This document shows positions 23,943 to 33,307 of a stretch of 64,000 bases of DNA, piece by piece; the stretch's first letter is position 1; each line of letters starts with the position of its first letter. The translations under genes were made by a program, and so were the position numbers. The notes below the pieces were generated by a model. The model saw nothing but the letters and a program-made list of their open reading frames with translations, was not told where the DNA came from and ran no database searches. The stretch comes from an uncultured Christensenella sp. (GTDB lineage Bacteria; Bacillota; Clostridia; Christensenellales; UBA1242): assembly GCA_910586385.1 (NCBI GenBank), contig CAJUGX010000001.1, positions 62,264-126,263 on the forward strand, written 5' to 3'.

Positions 23943-25769
23943 TTATGCGTCTTGAAATTGGCTGTTGTAAAGGTCGGCATAGAAACCACCCTTCTCCAAA
24001 AGCTGTTCGTGATTTCCACTTTCAACAATGTCTCCATTTTTCAAAACGAGAATTATGTCTGCGTTTTTGATTGTTGAAAGTCTGTGTGCAATAACAAACG
24101 AAGTTCTTCCAGCTGACACCTTATCCATAGCCTTTTGAATAAGTTCTTCTGTCCTGGTGTCGACCGAACTTGTCGCCTCATCCAAAATAAGCATTGGTGC
24201 ATTGTTTACCATGGCTCTTGCAATGGTGAGGAGTTGTCTTTGCCCTTGGCTTATGTTTGCCTTTTCATCGATAACCATATCATATCCATTTGGAAGAGAT
24301 CTGATAAAGTGGTCGATGTGAGCAAAACTGCAAGCCTTTTCAATTTCTTCATTGGTAAGTCCATAAGTCCCATAACTTACATTTTCTCTGATTGTGCCTT
24401 CAAAAAGCCATGCGTCTTGCAAAACCATGCCAAAGTATCCACGCACTTCCTCTCTTGGCATATCTTTGATTGAAACGCCGTCAATCAAGATGTCTCCACT
24501 GTTGAGTTCATAAAATCTCATCAAAAGGTTTACAAGCGTTGTTTTTCCCGCCCCAGTAGGCCCCACAATTGCCACCTTTTGACCAGCCTTAACTTTTGCG
24601 CTGAAATCATGGATGATCACTTTGTCTGGGTCATAGCCAAAACAAACATTTTTGAATTCAACATTTCCCACAACTTTTTGAAGCTTACGCTCTTTATGCT
24701 CTTCTTCTTGCTCTTCTGCATCAAGAAACTCAAAGAGTCTTTCGCTGGCAGCAGCAGTTTGTTGGAGAGTGCTTGAAATGTTTGCAACATTGCTTACTTG
24801 GTTGTTGAATGTTCTCATATAAGTTATAAAAGTTACGATCGTTGCAGCATAAATTGGATCATTGTTCTTGATTGCAATATATCCACCCAAAATACAAATC
24901 ACGATATAAGATGCGTTTCCGATAAAGTTCATGATTGGGTGCATAAGACCACTAAGCACATTCGCTCTATAAGCGGATTTGAAAAGCATGCTGTTTGTCT
25001 TGTCAAACTTCACCTGCTCTTTCTTTTCTCCACTGAAAACTTTCACAACATTGTGCGCTGAATAGACCTCTTCAATCTGCCCATTGATTTCCCCAAGTTC
25101 ACTCTGTTGTCTTACAAAGTATTTCTGAGAAAGTTTTACAATAATAAGCACAAGCCCGATTGAAATTGGCATGATTGCTATCACGACAAGGGTCATAAGC
25201 CAACTGTTGACAAACATCATGATCACTGAGCCAATTATCATCGTCACGCTTGAAATAACACTGCTCAAGCTGTTGCTGAGGCTGTTTCCAAGTGTGTCAA
25301 CATCATTTGTCACGCGACTCAAGGTGTCGCCAATTGAGTTGTCGTCAAAATATTTGAGAGGGAGTCTGTTTATCTTTTTGCTGATACCTTCTCTATACTT
25401 CTTGGTTATGACAGCTGTCACCTTTGCCATAATAAAACTCTGCAAAAAGTTTAAGATACTGCTGCCAACATACATGCAGATGAGGATTATCCCAAAGTAT
25501 GCAACCTTTGCCATGTCTATTGCAACATTTTCAAAACCAGCCTTTACAATGACTTCTGCAAGTTTTTTGATAATTGTTGGCGAAACAATGTTGAGCGTCG
25601 TGCTGGCAATTGCAAATGCCAACGACATGATTATGAGCCATTTGAAGCCAGACAATGATTTTGCAAGTCTGACAATGCTCTTCTTGAAATTTTTTGCTTT
25701 TTCACCTGTTACTCCACCTCTTCCCATAGGGCCTCGCATTGGAGCAACTTTTCTATTTTTTTGTTCCAT
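23943..25769 (-). CDS. ABC exporter half-transporter, catalytic partner
   Basis: A 608-residue protein: cytoplasmic N-terminal tail, six-helix ABC type IV membrane domain (about 40-330), and ATPase domain. Walker A is GPTGAGKTT, Walker B ends MLILDEATSSVD with the catalytic Glu, and the H-loop is in IAHRLST. The signature motif reads ISQGQRQL, off the LSGGQ consensus. It starts inside the stop of the 576-residue gene (TAATG overlap), so the two are translationally coupled and form a heterodimer like BmrCD/TmrAB. Substrate is unknown; multidrug or lipid/peptide export is typical. Confidence 0.93.
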   Translation of the reverse strand: MEQKNRKVAPMRGPMGRGGVTGEKAKNFKKSIVRLAKSLSGFKWLIIMSLAFAIASTTLNIVSPTIIKKLAEVIVKAGFENVAIDMAKVAYFGIILICMYVGSSILNFLQSFIMAKVTAVITKKYREGISKKINRLPLKYFDDNSIGDTLSRVTNDVDTLGNSLSNSLSSVISSVTMIIGSVIMMFVNSWLMTLVVIAIMPISIGLVLIIVKLSQKYFVRQQSELGEINGQIEEVYSAHNVVKVFSGEKKEQVKFDKTNSMLFKSAYRANVLSGLMHPIMNFIGNASYIVICILGGYIAIKNNDPIYAATIVTFITYMRTFNNQVSNVANISSTLQQTAAASERLFEFLDAEEQEEEHKERKLQKVVGNVEFKNVCFGYDPDKVIIHDFSAKVKAGQKVAIVGPTGAGKTTLVNLLMRFYELNSGDILIDGVSIKDMPREEVRGYFGMVLQDAWLFEGTIRENVSYGTYGLTNEEIEKACSFAHIDHFIRSLPNGYDMVIDEKANISQGQRQLLTIARAMVNNAPMLILDEATSSVDTRTEELIQKAMDKVSAGRTSFVIAHRLSTIKNADIILVLKNGDIVESGNHEQLLEKGGFYADLYNSQFQDA

Positions 25770-27499
25770 TATTCAAGTTCCTCCTTTGACAATTGTGAAA
25801 GGGCAATCTCTTGATAAACGGCACATTCTTTCATAAGTTCTTGGTGGGTTCCGCATCCGACCATCTTTCCATTATCCAAAACGACAATCTTGTCAGCATC
25901 CATAATTGTGCCCACACGCTGAGCAACAATTACCTTTGTTGCATCCTTTGTGTGTTTTGCAAGTGCTTTTCGGAGTTTTTTGTCTGTTTTGTAGTCAAGG
26001 GCAGAGAAACTGTCATCAAAAACATATATTTCTGGATTTTTTGCAATCGCCCTTGCAATGCACAATCTTTGTCTCTGTCCGCCTGAAACATTTGTTCCTC
26101 CTTGTGCGACTTGATATTGCAATCCGCCTTCAAGTTTTGAGACAAAGTCTGCTTGAGCGACCTTGAGTGCCTTTGTCATTTCTTCTTCAGAAATGTTTTC
26201 AGCACCGTATTTGATATTCTCTTCAACAGTCCCGCTGAACAAAATACCTTTCTGTGGGACAAACCCCAATTTGCTGTTGAGAGCCTCATGAGAATATTCT
26301 TTTATATTCACCCCATCAATCAAAACTTCACCAAATGTTGCATCAAAGAACCTTGGTATAAGATTGACAAGTGTTGATTTGCCACTTCCTGTTGAGCCGA
26401 TAAATGCAATTGTTTCTCCCTTGTTTGCCACAAAGTTGATGTCTTCAAGCACATTCATCTCTGAGTCTGGGTACCTGAACGAAACTTTTCTAAATTCAAG
26501 TTTTCCCTTTTCTTTTGTTTCGCCATCAAATTCTCCAAAAACTATTTTGGACTTTGTTTTCAAAACTTCGTTTATTCTCTTTCCGCTGACAACCGCTCTT
26601 GGCATCAACATCACAACAACTGACAAAAACATAAAGCTCATCAAGATGTGCATACCGTACTGAGTAAATTCAACAATATGACTGAATTGCATTGTTCCCT
26701 TATTGATAAAGTGTGCACCGAGCCAGTAGATTGCCAAAGTCAAACCATTGAAAATCAAATTCATAAATGGGCTCATCAAACTCATAACTCTTCCAACATA
26801 AAGGTTGAGTTTTGTGACATCTTTGTTTACTTCGTCAAATTTTTCTTCTTGATATTTTTCTGTGTTGTATGCTCTCACAACCCTGAGCCCTGTCAAGTTT
26901 TCTCTTGTGACAGAGTTAAGTTTGTCAGTTTTCTTCTGAATCTTTGTAAACATAGGCATAACGAAAGCGAACAAAAATCCAAGGATGACAAACATTGCAA
27001 CAACTGCGATTGCTGAGACCCAACTGAAAGTTGCACTTGTCTTAACCATGTTGACAATTGAGAATACTGCCATTGTTGGAGCCATAACACCCATACGCAA
27101 AGCCATCTGCATAATGTTTTGGATTTGAGTAACATCGTTTGTGCTTCTCGTGATCAAGCTTGCAGTAGAAAATTTGTTGATTTCTTCTTGTGAGAAACCG
27201 TTGACAGTTTTGAATATGTCTGCCCTAAGTCTCTTTGCAAAAATGGCTGCAACATAAGTCACCAAACATTGGTTGACAACTGAACACGCCACAATCACTG
27301 CTGTATAGATAAGCATCCACTTTCCCGATGCCCAAATTGATGCAACAGGCGCGACAATTTGGACTTTGTCAATAAGCTCTGCCATCTTGTCAATCAATTC
27401 CATTTCAAAATAAACTTGAGTGACTGTCACTGCCATGCTTATCAAAGCAAGGATGTATTCATACCACTTCAAATTTCTAAAAATTTTCAACTTTTCCAC
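25769..27499 (-). CDS. ABC exporter half-transporter with degenerate ATP site
   Basis: A 576-residue half-transporter with an N-terminal six-helix membrane domain and an ATPase domain. Walker A is GSTGSGKST and the signature VSGGQRQRL is normal, but Walker B ends VFDDSFSALD, with Asp where the catalytic Glu belongs, and the H-loop His is replaced (VAQRVGT). These are the marks of the non-catalytic partner in heterodimeric exporters. The first codon as given is GTG; a TTG at 27490 with AGGGGG eight bases upstream is an equally good start. It is the first gene of the pair. Confidence 0.93.
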   Translation of the reverse strand: MEKLKIFRNLKWYEYILALISMAVTVTQVYFEMELIDKMAELIDKVQIVAPVASIWASGKWMLIYTAVIVACSVVNQCLVTYVAAIFAKRLRADIFKTVNGFSQEEINKFSTASLITRSTNDVTQIQNIMQMALRMGVMAPTMAVFSIVNMVKTSATFSWVSAIAVVAMFVILGFLFAFVMPMFTKIQKKTDKLNSVTRENLTGLRVVRAYNTEKYQEEKFDEVNKDVTKLNLYVGRVMSLMSPFMNLIFNGLTLAIYWLGAHFINKGTMQFSHIVEFTQYGMHILMSFMFLSVVVMLMPRAVVSGKRINEVLKTKSKIVFGEFDGETKEKGKLEFRKVSFRYPDSEMNVLEDINFVANKGETIAFIGSTGSGKSTLVNLIPRFFDATFGEVLIDGVNIKEYSHEALNSKLGFVPQKGILFSGTVEENIKYGAENISEEEMTKALKVAQADFVSKLEGGLQYQVAQGGTNVSGGQRQRLCIARAIAKNPEIYVFDDSFSALDYKTDKKLRKALAKHTKDATKVIVAQRVGTIMDADKIVVLDNGKMVGCGTHQELMKECAVYQEIALSQLSKEELE

Positions 27500-27568
27500 C
27501 CCCTAAAAATTCCCGATCTCTTTGTGAAATCACAAAAATAAAAACCTAGCAATTTGCTGGATGCCATA

Positions 27569-27598
27569 ATATTACCAAATAACCCGTTGACTTGTCAA
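27569..27598 (-). promoter_or_regulatory. Promoter of the ABC exporter operon
   Basis: Minus-strand TTGACA (27593-27598), 18-base spacer, TAATAT (27569-27574). Confidence 0.65.
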
Positions 27599-27600
27599 CG
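27585..27600. promoter_or_regulatory. 16-bp palindrome over the exporter -35 box (operator candidate)
   Basis: CGTTGAC and GTCAACG arms around TT form a perfect palindrome covering the whole -35 hexamer. Repressors of exporter genes (for example MarR or TetR types) often bind such sites; no regulator gene of this kind lies next to it. Confidence 0.5.
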
Positions 27601-27640
27601 ATTTCAGGAAACATCTTAGACTAAATATGCTTGCAAAATA

Positions 27641-27665
27641 AAAAAAGTTCATAACAGAACTTTTC
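27641..27665 (-). terminator. Terminator of the ESCRT-like operon
   Basis: Arms AAAAGTTC and GAACTTTT around ATAACA, followed in minus-strand sense by seven Ts. It lies directly after the stop at 27666. Confidence 0.75.
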
Positions 27666-30600
27666 TTATTTCAAAGTAGGATAAATCCCAGAAATATCCC
27701 AAATTTTTGTGTCAAAGCCAAAGACATTCTGATTGAAGACTCTCACATCTCTCTGCACTGCCGTGCTGTAGTTTGCAAGAGAAGTCAAGAATGGCTCAGG
27801 AGCAATAACTTTTTCAGTGCTGGTGAAAGAGTATGCTATCTTTCCACCCAAGCTTCCAACAAGCGAGCCCACTTTCATGCCATTTTCACAAGATATAGTC
27901 ACCGTTGAATAGCTGTGGTTGATTGACTCCCCAACATTGCTGTTTAGGTATTTTCCATACAATCCCCCAACTGCTCCGTTTCTGCCAACAGCCATGACGT
28001 CGAGATTTCCAACACTGTAGTTGTTTTTACTTTCACTTCTTCCATCTCCAACAAGCCCGCCGACATACATTTCATATGCGTTTCCGCTGACAGAATAATG
28101 AACTGTCGCTTTGTTTCTGCTGAGATCGAGATTACCTCCATCCATACCTTCAAGAAGTCCAACCAGTCCTCCAATGTTCACGTCATCCGCATTTTTGGCT
28201 TCAAACTGGAATGATGTCTCAGCCTCATTTTTTATAAGCTTCGAACTTCCACCGCTTCTTACAATACCAACAATTCCACCAAAGTTGAGTCCTGCACTTG
28301 TTGAGACAGCCTTTCCATTGAGCCCAACACTGCATCCTGAAATAGTCCCATCTTTCACCTTTGATGCAACTCCACCAAAAGTGAAGTTTTTGTTTGTCCT
28401 TACAATCAGGTCTCCTTCACAGCGCACGACACAATCTTTGATTGTTCCAGTGTTGCTCACTGCAATGCCTCCAAAATTGGAAACATTTTTATAAGTTGCT
28501 CCTGCGTAGTATATTCGAATATTTTCAATCGTTCCAGTGTTTGAATAGAACAATGTGATGTTTTTATTTGACTTGACAGTTAAATTGGTTACGGATTTCC
28601 CATTTCCATCAAGTTTGCCCATAAATGCTGTTGGTTTCCATCTCCACCCGCTCATGTCGATGTTTTTTTCAAGACGCAACTCGGCATATGGAGCGTTGTG
28701 AATCAAACGATTAAACTCTTTTGCATTGTTGATTGTCACAACTGTTGGCATAAGGTAGAAACCAATGCACATCAGTGCGACATTCAAAAAACCAAATGTC
28801 ATAAGAACGATGTTTGCAATCTTCCACCTCTGATGCATTTTTTTCTTTTTGAAAAGATAATATGACATGTGCACGATGGAAAAGAGTGCCCCAAGACAAA
28901 CAAGAGCAATCACAAAGTTTTGGTTGAAGTACATATACACTTCCTTTGGAATCGCAATGATAACAATCAACAGTAATGTCGCAAACAGAACTGGGAAGAT
29001 TTCCAAGAAACCAAACAAATATCTTCTGATAAACTTTTTTCGTCTTTCGGTCTCTTCGTCAACAACCACTGGTTCTGCATTTGTCTCTTTGGTCTTTCTG
29101 CGAGCATTTTTCGCTGAGAGTTTTTCTGCCTTTGCTGCTCTGAGCCCAGCTTCTCTTCCCTCAAGGTTTGTGACATTGATTGACATATCAAGTGTAAGAT
29201 CAAGAAGGTCGAGTCTAGTTGCAATCTTCTTTGCAACGTCATTGTACTCTTCAAGTGTCAAATGCCCCTTAAGCCGAGTTACATAATTCTCAAAAGGTTC
29301 GAGTTGCAATTTGAAATAATTGGCCCCGCGAAGAACTCCTTTTCCTTCCTCTTTTGCCATCTCAAGCAAAATCTTGTTGTTTCTGATAAGGAAGTCGTTC
29401 AGCTTCTCAGCCAAATTTTTCTTGTCAAGCCACTCTGGAGCAAGTCCAGTCTTTTCCCCAGAATAAAGATTTGATTTGCTTATGATTGCCCCGTACTTTT
29501 CTGCTTGTGACTCATCAGCACATGCGAGCAGACTCTCCCACTCTGGCATCTGTGAAACCTTGACATTTGTTTTGACAAGTTTCGCTTCTGAGTTGCAGTG
29601 ACACTTTATCTGAATCAAAATCCAATAAAGCTCTGCATCGGTTTTGTTTTTTGAAATTGCAATGGCAATATATTTTTCTGCTGCAACATAGAATCTCATT
29701 TGTTGGAAGTGCAATGCAACAGTCTTCAATATCTGTGAGAGTTTGATATCGTCCTCAACATAAGCGAGGTAAAAATCCAACTGCTCTTGCGTTTTCTTCA
29801 TATCAACATAACAAATCGGCAAAATCATGTTTATCACAGCAGAGATAAGTTGTGCGCGCTTGTCCGCATTGAGATACTTGAGAGTATTTTCAACAACATC
29901 CTTTTTTCTGAATGACAATTTTGACTCAACATCTTTGAAGTTTTTCAAAAGGATTGCGATGTTGCTCTGCTCATGACCTGCGTCAATGTCCAACACTTTC
30001 TTATAATAGTTGTCGTCTCCGCTCTTTTGAGCAAGCAAGAAATAGAAATTTACAAATCTGTCAACATCATTATTTTGGAAACACTTAAGCACTTTCTCTA
30101 TCAACGATTGATCAAGAGTGTCCAGTGCTTTGTTTTCTGCTGCAGTGACAAGTTTGTCTCTGTTTGGCGTGTTGTATTGTGCCAAATATAATAGGAAAGA
30201 ATTGTAATATTCTTCGCTGTCAAGACTGATGATAAGATTGCTCCAGTTGTCAACAATCATCTCGGCAAAGTCTTTTGGGGCATACTTAAGAATGTTGTCA
30301 AGCCTATCCTTCTCTTTGAAGTTTGCAATGTCTGAGAAGAATTCCCCTGCCGTCCTTACCTTATAATCACACAACAAATCAGCAAACAACAATTCGGCGT
30401 TGTTTGGATCTTTTTCGAGTTCTTTTTTTGCGAGATCTTTGGCAGACTCAAAGTCGCCATTTTTCAAACTGATGAAAATCCATCTGTTTCGGTTTGCCCC
30501 AGTCAGCTCGATGTTTTCAACTTTATAATTCCCAAGTTCGGTTGTAGAGACACTTTCAACGTCAACCTTGGCTTTCTTGACTGAAGAAACTTTGTCAAGT

Positions 30601-31508
30601 TTGACTTTTTCAATCTTTGCAACTTGACTGACAGACTTTTCTTTCTCTGTCTTGATTTTGAGCATCAACTCATCAACAACGCCAACTTCAGACAAATCAA
30701 CAACACTCTTGATTCCCGCAAATTCTTTAGGGAGATTTTGCATTGTCACGCCATTGTCAAAAGCAACAACAAAACTTGTCGCGGTCTTTTCTTTTTGAGA
30801 AATGAAATATCTGTATCTGTCAAAAAGGTTTTTGATTTCTGGGTCATTGTATCCAGTCGTCTTGTTTGCGTACAAAACAAAGACTTTGGCTGTTTTGAGT
30901 GCATTGAAAGACTCTGATTCGTTTTCTTTGCTGAGCCCTTGCACAAAATAAGTTGAGATATCTTTCTCCTTAAGCGAATCGATGAGATTTGTTATCTTTT
31001 CGTTTGGATTTGCCTTATCATAGCCCGTCGCACACAACACGACATCAAAACTTTCTTTTCCAACCACGTTTTGATATCCATCAACCATTTTGTCAACCAT
31101 GCGAGATATCTCATTGTAAGTCTTTGCAGTGTCCTCTGGTGCATTTTCAACCGCACTTTTGAAATCATCATCTTCACTGATTTTTACAATTTTATCGCCA
31201 AAAAAACGAGGCTTCTTGACCGAAGTCCCTCGTCTTGAATATAAAACTATTTTATGTTTTGCCAAGACTTTTCCAAGGTAAGCTTCAAATGACAAAGGAT
31301 ACATTGACAAGATTTTGTCAAAATCATCCATCGCATCAGCAAACTTGAATTGCCTCAGTTTCTCGTAAGCCCAAACTGTGAGAGCATCTTCTTCTTTTGA
31401 ACCGTGTTCGTCGACATAGAGAGTACCACAAAACTGGCATTTAACCATGTTTTGCCCAACAACGACATATTGTCTTCCTCCACAGTTTTTACAAACACGC
31501 TCTCTCAA
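27666..31508 (-). CDS. Zinc ribbon-TPR-TIR-like-transmembrane-GLUG beta-helix protein
   Basis: A 1280-residue multidomain protein. In order: a zinc ribbon (Cys 6, 9, 24, 27); a TPR-like helical pair (about 43-80); a TIR-like alpha/beta domain (about 154-275: FDVVLCATGYDK, then STYFVQ and AKVFVLYAN); a long helical/TPR region to about 830; three membrane helices (about 833-921); and a C-terminal region (about 922-1280) with repeated GG-I/L-V/A-x-x and N-x-G-T-I units of the GLUG beta-helix type. Three helices place the beta-helix outside and the TIR part inside. In related zinc-ribbon/TPR/TIR proteins the catalytic Glu follows K-N; here KN is followed by Leu, so NADase activity is doubtful. 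It starts at TTG three bases after the Vps4-like gene, with GAGGG seven bases upstream. Confidence 0.85.
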   Translation of the reverse strand: MRERVCKNCGGRQYVVVGQNMVKCQFCGTLYVDEHGSKEEDALTVWAYEKLRQFKFADAMDDFDKILSMYPLSFEAYLGKVLAKHKIVLYSRRGTSVKKPRFFGDKIVKISEDDDFKSAVENAPEDTAKTYNEISRMVDKMVDGYQNVVGKESFDVVLCATGYDKANPNEKITNLIDSLKEKDISTYFVQGLSKENESESFNALKTAKVFVLYANKTTGYNDPEIKNLFDRYRYFISQKEKTATSFVVAFDNGVTMQNLPKEFAGIKSVVDLSEVGVVDELMLKIKTEKEKSVSQVAKIEKVKLDKVSSVKKAKVDVESVSTTELGNYKVENIELTGANRNRWIFISLKNGDFESAKDLAKKELEKDPNNAELLFADLLCDYKVRTAGEFFSDIANFKEKDRLDNILKYAPKDFAEMIVDNWSNLIISLDSEEYYNSFLLYLAQYNTPNRDKLVTAAENKALDTLDQSLIEKVLKCFQNNDVDRFVNFYFLLAQKSGDDNYYKKVLDIDAGHEQSNIAILLKNFKDVESKLSFRKKDVVENTLKYLNADKRAQLISAVINMILPICYVDMKKTQEQLDFYLAYVEDDIKLSQILKTVALHFQQMRFYVAAEKYIAIAISKNKTDAELYWILIQIKCHCNSEAKLVKTNVKVSQMPEWESLLACADESQAEKYGAIISKSNLYSGEKTGLAPEWLDKKNLAEKLNDFLIRNNKILLEMAKEEGKGVLRGANYFKLQLEPFENYVTRLKGHLTLEEYNDVAKKIATRLDLLDLTLDMSINVTNLEGREAGLRAAKAEKLSAKNARRKTKETNAEPVVVDEETERRKKFIRRYLFGFLEIFPVLFATLLLIVIIAIPKEVYMYFNQNFVIALVCLGALFSIVHMSYYLFKKKKMHQRWKIANIVLMTFGFLNVALMCIGFYLMPTVVTINNAKEFNRLIHNAPYAELRLEKNIDMSGWRWKPTAFMGKLDGNGKSVTNLTVKSNKNITLFYSNTGTIENIRIYYAGATYKNVSNFGGIAVSNTGTIKDCVVRCEGDLIVRTNKNFTFGGVASKVKDGTISGCSVGLNGKAVSTSAGLNFGGIVGIVRSGGSSKLIKNEAETSFQFEAKNADDVNIGGLVGLLEGMDGGNLDLSRNKATVHYSVSGNAYEMYVGGLVGDGRSESKNNYSVGNLDVMAVGRNGAVGGLYGKYLNSNVGESINHSYSTVTISCENGMKVGSLVGSLGGKIAYSFTSTEKVIAPEPFLTSLANYSTAVQRDVRVFNQNVFGFDTKIWDISGIYPTLK

Positions 31509-31511
31509 CTT

Positions 31512-32660
31512 TTAACCCTCGTTTTTGTTCTTTTTTATGTAACCGCTGACCTCATTGTTGTAATCATCAAAGAGTTTGATTTCTTTTGGAGTCACGCTTG
31601 GTGGCATAACCCCCAAAACCCTGTCAAAGTCAGCATTTGTAACTTTGATGATGGAATCTGTTGCGATTGCTTCAAGAAGAGGCTCATCCTTTGCTCTATC
31701 ACAAAGTTCTTCAATGTCCGCACCGCTATAATTTTCTGTCTGCTCAACGATCTTGTCAATGTCAAAGTCGTCAGAAACAGGCACATTTTTCATGTTTTTC
31801 TCAAGCATAAACTTTCTTGCAGGAGCATCAGGAAGAGGCAAATAAATCTTTTGCGAAAACCTTCCAGAACGCATTGCAGCACTGTCAATGTCCCATGGTC
31901 TGTTTGTTGCACCCAAGAGAAGAAGGTTTTGATTTCGTCCAGCAAAACCATCAATCTGTTGCAAAAACTCGTTTACACGCTTGTTGTTGTGAGTGTCATC
32001 ACCACGCTTCCCCAAAAGGTTGTCCATCTCATCAATAAAGATGATTGCACGGTCTTGTTTATTTGCTTCTTCAAAAAGCGAATTGATGTTTTTCTCACTG
32101 TCACCAACCCACTTGCTGACAATGTCAGAGCCTTTGACTGCATAAAACTTTGCTCCAACTTCGTTTGCAATCGCTTTTGCAATCATTGTTTTTCCCGTCC
32201 CCGGAGGTCCATACAAAAGCACACCGCCTCCGCTCTTTTTTCCATACATCTTGTATTTGTCCGGATATTTGACAGGATTGATCATCCTGATTGTGATTGA
32301 CTTCTTGACATCTTCAAGTCCAGCGACATCAGAAAACTTTATGTCAGGCACTTTTGCTGCCTGCCATTTTTTTACGTCATCATCTTCGCCCTCTGACGAC
32401 TTGCCATCACCTTTCTTTTCCACCTTGATAGGTTTCTTTCCGAGATTTTCTGACAAATCAACAAGCGTCCTCGCTCTTTCCATTCTTGCTTCTTTGAGTT
32501 TGCCTTGGCTTTGTTTTGCCATCTGCATCATTGTCTCGCCAGCAAGAAGAAAGTTCCTTTTTGCCAAAGTAAAGTTTCCCTTATCTTTTGCTTCCTTGCC
32601 CTTTCTCATATAAAGGTCAAATGTGTCAGACAAAACAGTCATGTTTGGTTGTTCTTTCAC
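31512..32660 (-). CDS. Vps4-like AAA ATPase with MIT-like N-terminal domain
   Basis: A 382-residue ATPase of the meiotic clade (Vps4, katanin, spastin). Residues 8-75 form a helical segment laid out like an MIT domain (GKEAKDKGNFTLAKRNFLLA, then further helices), followed by a charged linker and the AAA core: Walker A GPPGTGKT (151-158), pore loop SKWVGDSE (182-189), Walker B IIFIDE (206-211), ATNRPWDID and arginine fingers near R264 and R267. The C-terminus VMPPSVTPKEIKLFDDY matches the Vps4/katanin tail pattern. In eukaryotes and archaea Vps4 disassembles ESCRT-III polymers via MIT-MIM contacts. GTG start with AGGAG seven bases upstream; the next upstream gene encodes an ESCRT-III-like protein. 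Confidence 0.9.
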   Translation of the reverse strand: MKEQPNMTVLSDTFDLYMRKGKEAKDKGNFTLAKRNFLLAGETMMQMAKQSQGKLKEARMERARTLVDLSENLGKKPIKVEKKGDGKSSEGEDDDVKKWQAAKVPDIKFSDVAGLEDVKKSITIRMINPVKYPDKYKMYGKKSGGGVLLYGPPGTGKTMIAKAIANEVGAKFYAVKGSDIVSKWVGDSEKNINSLFEEANKQDRAIIFIDEMDNLLGKRGDDTHNNKRVNEFLQQIDGFAGRNQNLLLLGATNRPWDIDSAAMRSGRFSQKIYLPLPDAPARKFMLEKNMKNVPVSDDFDIDKIVEQTENYSGADIEELCDRAKDEPLLEAIATDSIIKVTNADFDRVLGVMPPSVTPKEIKLFDDYNNEVSGYIKKNKNEG

Positions 32661-32709
32661 CTTAAATCTCCTGTCATACTTCTAAATAAGTTTCAATTTG
32701 AAAAAGTTG

Positions 32710-33306
32710 TTAGTTTGAAGCAGAGTCAATCTTCTTTCTGAGTTCTTCCATTTCCTTGTCAATGCTTTCGCTTGAAAGGCTATCAAGGCTTGCTTGTTCT
32801 TCAATAAACTTTGCAAATTCTGCATCTGTCATCTCTGCACCTTTCTTGTCTTTCCCAGCATTGTAGAACACCTCTTGGCTCATGTCCATGAAGTTGTCCA
32901 TTTGATCTGTTTGAGTCTCAACTGCAGACATTGCAGCCTCAAATTGAGCTTGAATCTTTGCAAATTCTTTTGCATCAGCAAGTTTTGTCATCTCTTTGCT
33001 GATGTCGCTCATCCCTCTAAGGAAATCAGAAGTCATCATTGTGACATCTTTCATCTGAGCAGTGATTTCAAAGTTGAGAAGCATCTCTTGTGCTCTTCTT
33101 TGTTGTTGAACAGTCATCTTATAACCACTGAGTGCAAGTTTGTATTGTGCGTCAAGAGACTTTTCTTTCGCTCTTTTTGCAGCATCAATAAACACTTGTT
33201 TTTGATCCTCAAGTTTGTTGATTTGTTTGTTCATAGTGTTGATAGTTCTTTTTACCAACATCTTCTTTTCAATTTCTTTTTGTTGTTTAGTTTTGAACAA
33301 TCCCAT
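32710..33306 (-). CDS. ESCRT-III/Snf7-like coiled-coil protein with MIM-like C-terminus
   Basis: A 198-residue, almost wholly helical protein with the charge layout of ESCRT-III subunits: basic first half (long helical hairpin about 15-85, INKLEDQKQ...QQQRRAQEMLLNFE), Met-rich central helices (about 88-150, DFLRGMSDISKEMTKLAD), and an acidic tail. The last residues IDKEMEELRKKI fit the MIM1 pattern D-x-x-M/L-x-x-L/R-x-x-x-I closely, the motif that binds Vps4 MIT domains; here L-R replaces R-L. The N-terminal MGLFKTK is a plausible membrane-contact start. It is followed by the Vps4-like gene after 49 bases and starts one base after the other coiled-coil gene. PspA-like folds are the alternative within the same superfamily. 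Confidence 0.65.
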   Translation of the reverse strand: MGLFKTKQQKEIEKKMLVKRTINTMNKQINKLEDQKQVFIDAAKRAKEKSLDAQYKLALSGYKMTVQQQRRAQEMLLNFEITAQMKDVTMMTSDFLRGMSDISKEMTKLADAKEFAKIQAQFEAAMSAVETQTDQMDNFMDMSQEVFYNAGKDKKGAEMTDAEFAKFIEEQASLDSLSSESIDKEMEELRKKIDSASN

Positions 33307-33307
33307 T

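Noticed and set aside
31404..32300. Plus-strand reading frame of 298 codons
   Set aside because: Antisense to the Vps4-like ATPase and the start of the next gene; composition is typical of a shadow frame.
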